This document shows, one piece after another, positions 55,037 to 60,000 of a stretch of 60,000 nucleotides of DNA (positions within the stretch are counted from its first letter, which is position 1; each line of letters opens with the position of its first letter). The stretch is taken from NCBI RefSeq assembly GCF_037975245.1, contig NC_092575.1, positions 885,001 to 945,000 on the forward strand. Reading direction: 5' to 3'. The position numbers and the translations under genes were made by a program. The notes beneath the pieces were generated by a model. It made no database searches, was not told where the DNA came from, and worked only from the letters and a program-made list of their open reading frames with translations. This DNA is from Apostichopus japonicus. Lineage: Eukaryota > Echinodermata > Holothuroidea > Aspidochirotida > Stichopodidae.

Positions 55037-55512
55037 AGTATTGCGAAGTTCGCCATACTGCGAAGTTCGGGCACCCTAAGAAATACACGATTTTCACCAT
55101 GAAAACCTACAGGAAGAGCCAAATTTCACCAAAAAGTACGAAGCTACAGTTATTTTCTCTCCAAAATGACCCGTGTGCAAGAAATTACTTACATATTTGT
55201 CAATAAAATGACGAAGATCTATGAAGTCTGTTATAATTACTGAAAGAGCAACAGCGCCACCAATTTTTACCAGCGCCACACTGTAGGTTGCGTGGCCGAA
55301 CTTCGCAATACTCTAGCAAGAAATACCAGTTCCACAATCACGAAGAATTTTCTTGGAAAACAACGTGAAAACAGTTTGCAGGAAAGAAAGTTTGGCCGTG
55401 TATCGTACTAAAACACAATTCTCCCACCATATGAAGTATATTTTCTGGTGATTTAGACCAGAAGATTTAGTTTTGGGGTGTTTTAAGTCTTAAGTGGGCG
55501 AACTTCGAAGTC
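55037..55512. repeat. Inverted-repeat element with TGCGAAGTTCG words
   Basis: AGTATTGCGAAGTTCG at 55037-55052 has a perfect 16-bp inverse at 55297-55312. A second pair (CGAAGTTCGGGCAC near 55060 and GTGGGCGAACTTCG near 55495) is imperfect. Probably a foldback-type repeat; outer boundaries and duplication were not found. Confidence 0.55.
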
Positions 55513-55549
55513 ACCATCCTACTATTACTAGCCTATGCCTATTTAAAAG

Positions 55550-56160
55550 ATAACAGCTTAGCATTAAGGCCTTACTGTTGGGCTAGGCCTAGCCTATAAA
55601 TTTAGTAACTATTTAAGGCTAGGCCTCGGTGCGGTAGGCTTAGTGTACAAGCACTCAGTAGTTAGTACTACTAGCCTAGGCCTAAGTGAAACTTGCTCAC
55701 AAATCTTGAAAGAGAAAAGAGGCCTAGCTTATTTATTGTATTTAAGTAGCCTTAAACAACTCCTTAGAAACAGCAGAAAAGAGTGCATATAATCGAACTG
55801 TAGTCTGACAGTAACATCGTGTGATAACATTGTACTACTTACTGACACAACAATAGCCTAAATTAGGCCTAGCCTAGAGGCCTACAGAAATATTACTCCG
55901 TAGTTTATTTACAGTAAGCCAAAACAGTTTATCATAGGCTTCGCGTCGCAGGATACTGTACATCGGTTACGATAGTACCTGTTATGCGAAATAGAATTAA
56001 TTGGCCCTAGTTTAAAGTTATCCGTTCAGAGTTGCTGGAGAAATGATTAAGAAGTAGGTTATTTTCCAATACTGAAGTTTAATGCTGGATATGAAATTCC
56101 ATATCAGCTATATTAAAGAAAAATGGTGAAACACAGATGTTATAATCAAATTTAATTTAC
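55550..56160. other. Noncoding, rich in GGCCTAGG-type words
   Basis: AGGCCTAGCC-like palindromic words recur between about 55580 and 55890. No gene seen. Confidence 0.4.
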
Positions 56161-56260
56161 CGTTGATGCCTTAGCAACAGTTTTAAACTTGGAAGCCGAG
56201 CTGCCGTTTGAACCGGTATAAACAGGAATGTTGTCCTTATGCAAAGAGTTTCGACTTATG
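56161..56260 (-). promoter_or_regulatory. Candidate TCHP 5' noncoding exon and X-box
   Basis: On the minus strand a GC-richer segment ends in a good donor (CAACG then GTAAATT, boundary at 56161). It contains GTTGCTAAGGCATC (plus 56165-56178), an imperfect RFX X-box with three differences from GTTGCCATGGCAAC. This would suit the first exon of a centriole/cilium gene spliced to the acceptor before the TCHP ATG. Inference only. Confidence 0.25.
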
Positions 56261-56475
56261 TACGTGTTTGTTCTGTGGATTTCTGTCCGGTCGAAAAAGC
56301 TGTCCTACATTTCAGTCAAGCACGCCTTCACTGGAAAAATGAATGTCTCTGTACTTGTTTAAATGTTAAGCCTATAAAGGCAACAAACTACCGACTCAAG
56401 TTAATTACTTTAAAATTGATTAAAATTTAATTAGCGATCACAACTGGGCTTCTAGCATATTTATAGCCTGACTTA

Positions 56476-56846
56476 CAGTGGCGTACTTAGAATAGTTGTC
56501 ACCGCCGGGGCGGATCCTTCCTTTGTCACCCCGTGCAGAGGATGCCGTCCTGGGGAGTGGTGTGACTTGTAAGGAGAGGGGTGTCCCCCTCTCTGGGAAA
56601 TTGTTGTTTACTGTAAGGTAGCTTAGATGCAAAATGATGCTATCTTTGGCAAGCTTCAAACTGATTATAGTATCTTTAGTAAATGTTTCTTAACATGTTT
56701 CTTAATTTCAAATTTCCTAATTGTATGTTCAAAATGTTCATTTTCTTTTGGAATGTGGCATGGCACAACCTGACTGGTAGCCGGGCGGGCTCCGGCGCCC
56801 CCCCCCCCCTTCCATCCGCCCGGCTTAGTACTCCTACCGCCACTGT
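56476..56846. repeat. Possible DNA element with CAGTGGCG ends
   Basis: CAGTGGCGTAC at the left and CCGCCACTG at the right are inverted, with GC-rich GGGCGGATCC / GGATCCGCCC-like interiors in an AT-rich region. No matching target duplication was found. Confidence 0.4.
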
Positions 56847-57347
56847 GTACCGTATAATCATGATCTGACAACCTGGCTGAAAATATTATTAATGTGCACA
56901 AAAAATCACATATTACTTGATTTGCAAGCATTAAATGTTCATGATGCAACACGGAGACAGGCTTCTATCTCCATGGACAAATTATATGTGGACACTGAAA
57001 ATAAAACCGTAGGAACAATGCTTGAATCAAGTCTAAAATTCTCCTCGCTCACATATGAGGCATAGGCTATAGAACGAAGTCGGTGTGGGCGTTAAATTTA
57101 CAATCATGTGTATAAGAGATTATAACGTTCCCTGTGGTTTAAGGTGCTAGACAGAGTCCTGTAAGTATACATCAAAACCACATCCTAGTCACTCCCTATC
57201 GTATCGTAATGATACAATTTTGTGAAATATCAATAAATGCATACAAAAGTATAAATTATTATCTACTAAGGGATATAATATTCTTACAAACAAGTTACTT
57301 TTAGTGACGAAAATTTCATTAATTCACGTACAAATTTACGAATTTGG

Positions 57348-57633
57348 AATAAAATAGGAAACCGGTAACAAAACTCATCGCAGTTAAAATTGATTTCTCT
57401 ATTACTGTCATTTGTCTTGTTGATAAAAGAACATGAAAACTGGGAGCTCGTCAACCAAATAAACCCGTGAAATGAAGGGAAAAAATCATGAATAAAATAG
57501 GAAACCGGTAACAAAACTCATCGCAGTTAAAATTGGTTTCTCTATTACTGTAATTTGTCTTGTTGATAAAAAGAACATGAAAACAGGGAGCTCGTCAACC
57601 AATGAAACCCGTGAAATTAAGGAAAAAATCATG
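57348..57633. repeat. 143-bp direct tandem duplication
   Basis: Two near-identical copies (57348-57490 and 57491-57633) beginning AATAAAATAGGAAACCGGTA, about 120 bp downstream of the stop of the second lectin gene. Confidence 0.95.
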
Positions 57634-57751
57634 TATATTCATACCCCTAAAATGGACTAGACATTTTACACTTACAGTGCAAACCCAAATAATATACGTC
57701 AAATTAGTCACAGAAAATTTAATAATATATGTGTGTGTGCTTTAATTGTTG

Positions 57752-59377
57752 CTATTTCTTTTCGCAGATAAAACTCTTTGCAAAGGAACAACAGATGTCA
57801 GACCACTGTCCATCACAATCTCCTTTCATAACTGCGCAAGCGCGTCTTTCGTCATAGCTGTTTGGTTCCTTAGAGGACCAGTTTTCATAAGTCCAAGATT
57901 CTGATTTTCTCATCCAGGAGAATCGATCTAGAAAATAACGAGAAATAATGGAATGTTGTACGAGTAATGAAACTGGTGAGTGGGGGAGCTATTGGCTTTT
58001 TCATGCTTTCAATTTTTTCAAGTAGATTGCTCAAACTTACCATAGAAGTGCCATGCGGTTGTATGTTTAGACGCTATTCCGACATAGGCGATGTCAAACG
58101 GGATTCTGGTGCGATGAACCCAAGAGATAAATGGAGCTTTGCCGCTTTCTCCTATTAAAATGACTCCATCTCTTACACTGATGAAGAATGAGGCACCAGA
58201 CGAAGAAATATTGACAGGAAGGGGCGTTCTTAGGACAGCGTCGCATTTCTTGCAGAGTTTAAGCGAGACATCCGATGTTGAAAAGACTTGAAGAAAGTAA
58301 AGTATAACAAATTGTAAAACCTTAAAGACTAAAGGGGGAAAAATATGAAAATTATAAAAGTTATTATTTTAATAAGAGAATGGGACGAATAATATATGGA
58401 TGTGTAAATGTATACGAACATTTCATTTTTTTTTTTTTTTCAACTTCTGTTCTCCATCCCTCTTCCACAAAATGTTGGGTGTTATAATTCATAGTTGGAA
58501 ACAAATTTCCCTAGTGTAGATCTCTATCGAGATTCTATAGCCTGATCAATGTCTGGAATTATTTTCATGTATATTGTCCGCGGTCAACGTTAGAGGTCAG
58601 TAAAGGGTTGTACGAGGGTCACTCTAGACACGGTATAGCGAGAGTGCTGAAGTTAGGAGGAGACAGGTATAAGCGAGGAAGTAGTGATTGGTGTTTGTAG
58701 TATAGACGCAATGTAAACGATGAGTTACATCGCAGATTCGAGTATATGCAAACTCCTCACTGGAATCGCGTCAAATCACCTGAATCGTCGATTCAAACTG
58801 AAGAGGGCAATGACCCGAAGAGGTCAAGTGGGAGGGTGAATGGAGGGGGGATGGAGGGAGATTGAGGGTTAATGGAGGGGGGTGGGGGGATGGAGGGGGA
58901 TGGGGGATGGAGGGGGATGTAGGGGGTTGGAGGGGGAGATGTCGTAAGCTAGGTAGATAGGAGTGTATATGTATGGGAGAATGGCAGGTAAGAGAGGAGT
59001 GGTGTAAATCTGGCAATTATTCTAATTTTTATTGGGACCGGTCACAATGGAAGGTCATGTGTCAAAAGTTTACCAGGTCACTCCAGACAGAGTAGAGCGG
59101 GGGTGTCTGATTAGACATAAGGAGTCAGGTTAATGATAAAGCGAATCAAATTTATCAACTAATAGATAAGACAATACAATTATTTCAGTGGCTGGAGTAA
59201 ACCTTTAAATTTTAGACTTACCAAATTCGTAGATGGTTCCTTTGTTGCTTGGTACGTCATTAAGAATTAACCTACTCTCGTCTTCCGCTTGAAGATAAAA
59301 CTCAACTCGATGGTTACCCGGGGTTAACTCTTTGATGAAGGTATATTTCATGGAGTGGGTACGTACTGTAAATGCCC
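57752..59377 (-). CDS. Second CTLD gene with nested Methyltransf_FA domain (3' end)
   Basis: Three final exons on the minus strand: 59377-59222 (156 nt) and 58286-58041 (246 nt), together a Methyltransf_FA domain, then 57927-57752 with stop TAG 57754-57752. All junctions are phase 1 with good GT-AG signals. The first exon has R-V-E-F-Y-L-Q-A-E-D-E-S and T-I-Y-E-F; the second has K-L-C-K-K-C-D, S-F-F-I-S-V-R-D-G-V-I-L-I-G and I-A-Y-V-G-I-A-S-K with a closing W-H-F-Y. The last exon is a CTLD C-terminal half: W-T-Y-E-N-W-S-S-K-E-P-N, C-A-V-M, W-S-D-I-C-C, F-I-C-E-K-K. It keeps an EPN motif, typical of mannose/fucose-type calcium-dependent lectins. The CTLD N-half and the rest of the gene lie beyond 60000; no such exon is seen in 59378-60000. 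Whether VWD modules precede it is unknown. Confidence 0.87.
58830..58942 (+). repeat. GGAGGGGGATGG-type G-rich minisatellite
   Basis: Irregular tandem G-rich units in the intron between the two Methyltransf_FA exons of the second lectin gene. On that gene's sense strand the tract is C-rich. Confidence 0.9.
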
Positions 59378-60000
59378 CTGTAAAGAGTAAACGACGAATA
59401 AATATAAGGACGTTATATTAGACCAAATTAATGTTCTGAAAACAATTAACTATTAAAAGAAAGAGATGTAGCATATACACTTACAATCAGGGCGGCGATT
59501 TGTTTCAAATATTGGGGGGGGGGGGACATTTCCTTGGATGCAGGCGAATTACTATCAAAGCGGAGCGCCACCATTGGTTGGCGCGCAGCGTACAAGAAAA
59601 TTTCTGGTTTTGATAGCCCCCAGATCGCCGGAAATGGCACTTCTCGGGCTTGAAAATGACCAACCAGATGTACACTTTTGCCTGAGAACCAAGTTTTTCC
59701 CAATAGTTTTTTTTTCATTCATAACCTTTTTCAAGATTGTCACCAGTCACACATCATGTTCGAAGGGAGGGGAAAGCTTTTATGCAAACTATCTAAGCGT
59801 AACGCCACCATACGTTGGCGCGAAGCGCAAAAGAAAATTTTGGCCGAAAATGCCTCCCAAATCGCTGGAAATGGCACTTCCCAGGCATTGTAAGTTGCAT
59901 CTAAGCATTTTCTATTTTGAAATTACTAGCGATATCATAAAAAAATACAAAAAGTATGCTAAAAAACTATGCCACCAAATATCGGGGGGGGGGGGATATT
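59378..60000. repeat. Intron with two copies of an interspersed repeat
   Basis: Two diverged copies (about 59545-59660 and 59795-59895) share AACGCCACCA-x-x-x-GTTGGCGCG, AAGAAAATTT and GGAAATGGCACTTC. G-runs follow ATATTGGGGG near 59513 and ATATCGGGGG near 59985, suggesting the same element repeats again at the edge. Class unknown. Confidence 0.65.

Noticed and set aside
59378-60000. Missing CTLD N-terminal exon of the second lectin gene
   Set aside because: Minus-strand frames here show no C-x-x-x-F...Y-Y-F or helix-1 CTLD pattern, only repeat sequence; the exon must be further right.

Overview
The window is invertebrate animal nuclear DNA, most likely from an echinoderm; a sea cucumber is possible but unproven. 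It is AT-rich and intron-rich. It carries metazoan gene families (trichoplein, von Willebrand D / C8 / TIL / HYR / C-type lectin domains, a GT10 fucosyltransferase) and many short DNA transposons and minisatellites. The host class is an inference from gene content and repeat style; no ribosomal or mitochondrial marker is present.

Layout, left to right. (1) 1-766, minus: 5' part of a single-exon alpha-1,3-fucosyltransferase-like gene that runs off the left edge. (2) 767-13208: about 12.4 kb with no recognisable gene, holding minisatellites (1942-2760, 5320-6030), AT microsatellites and G-rich arrays. (3) 13209-42361, plus: a 33-exon gene for a secreted 2158-residue mosaic protein: signal peptide, HYR, four VWD-C8-TIL-VWC/EGF modules, HYR, a truncated fifth module, then a C-type lectin domain (CTLD) with a Methyltransf_FA domain inserted inside it. 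All exon phases join into one open frame. (4) 53196-42566, minus: ten coding exons of trichoplein (TCHP), 507 residues, convergent with gene 3 and only 204 bp from its stop. Its introns hold several DNA transposons. (5) 53197-57751: intergenic, with transposon-like repeats and a candidate TCHP promoter / 5' exon. (6) 57752-59377, minus, continuing past the right edge: the 3' end of a second gene with the same CTLD/Methyltransf_FA nesting.

The main discovery is the nested lectin architecture, seen twice in independent genes with the same exon phases and a shared L-C-x-x-C-D motif. The large protein looks like an extracellular gel, matrix or mucosal recognition protein: VWD/C8/TIL modules for disulphide-linked assembly, HYR as spacers, and a C-terminal lectin head. 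Trichoplein is a centriole/cilium-base coiled-coil protein with no obvious functional link to its neighbours. The fucosyltransferase could make glycans of the kind lectins read, but adjacency alone does not show this.
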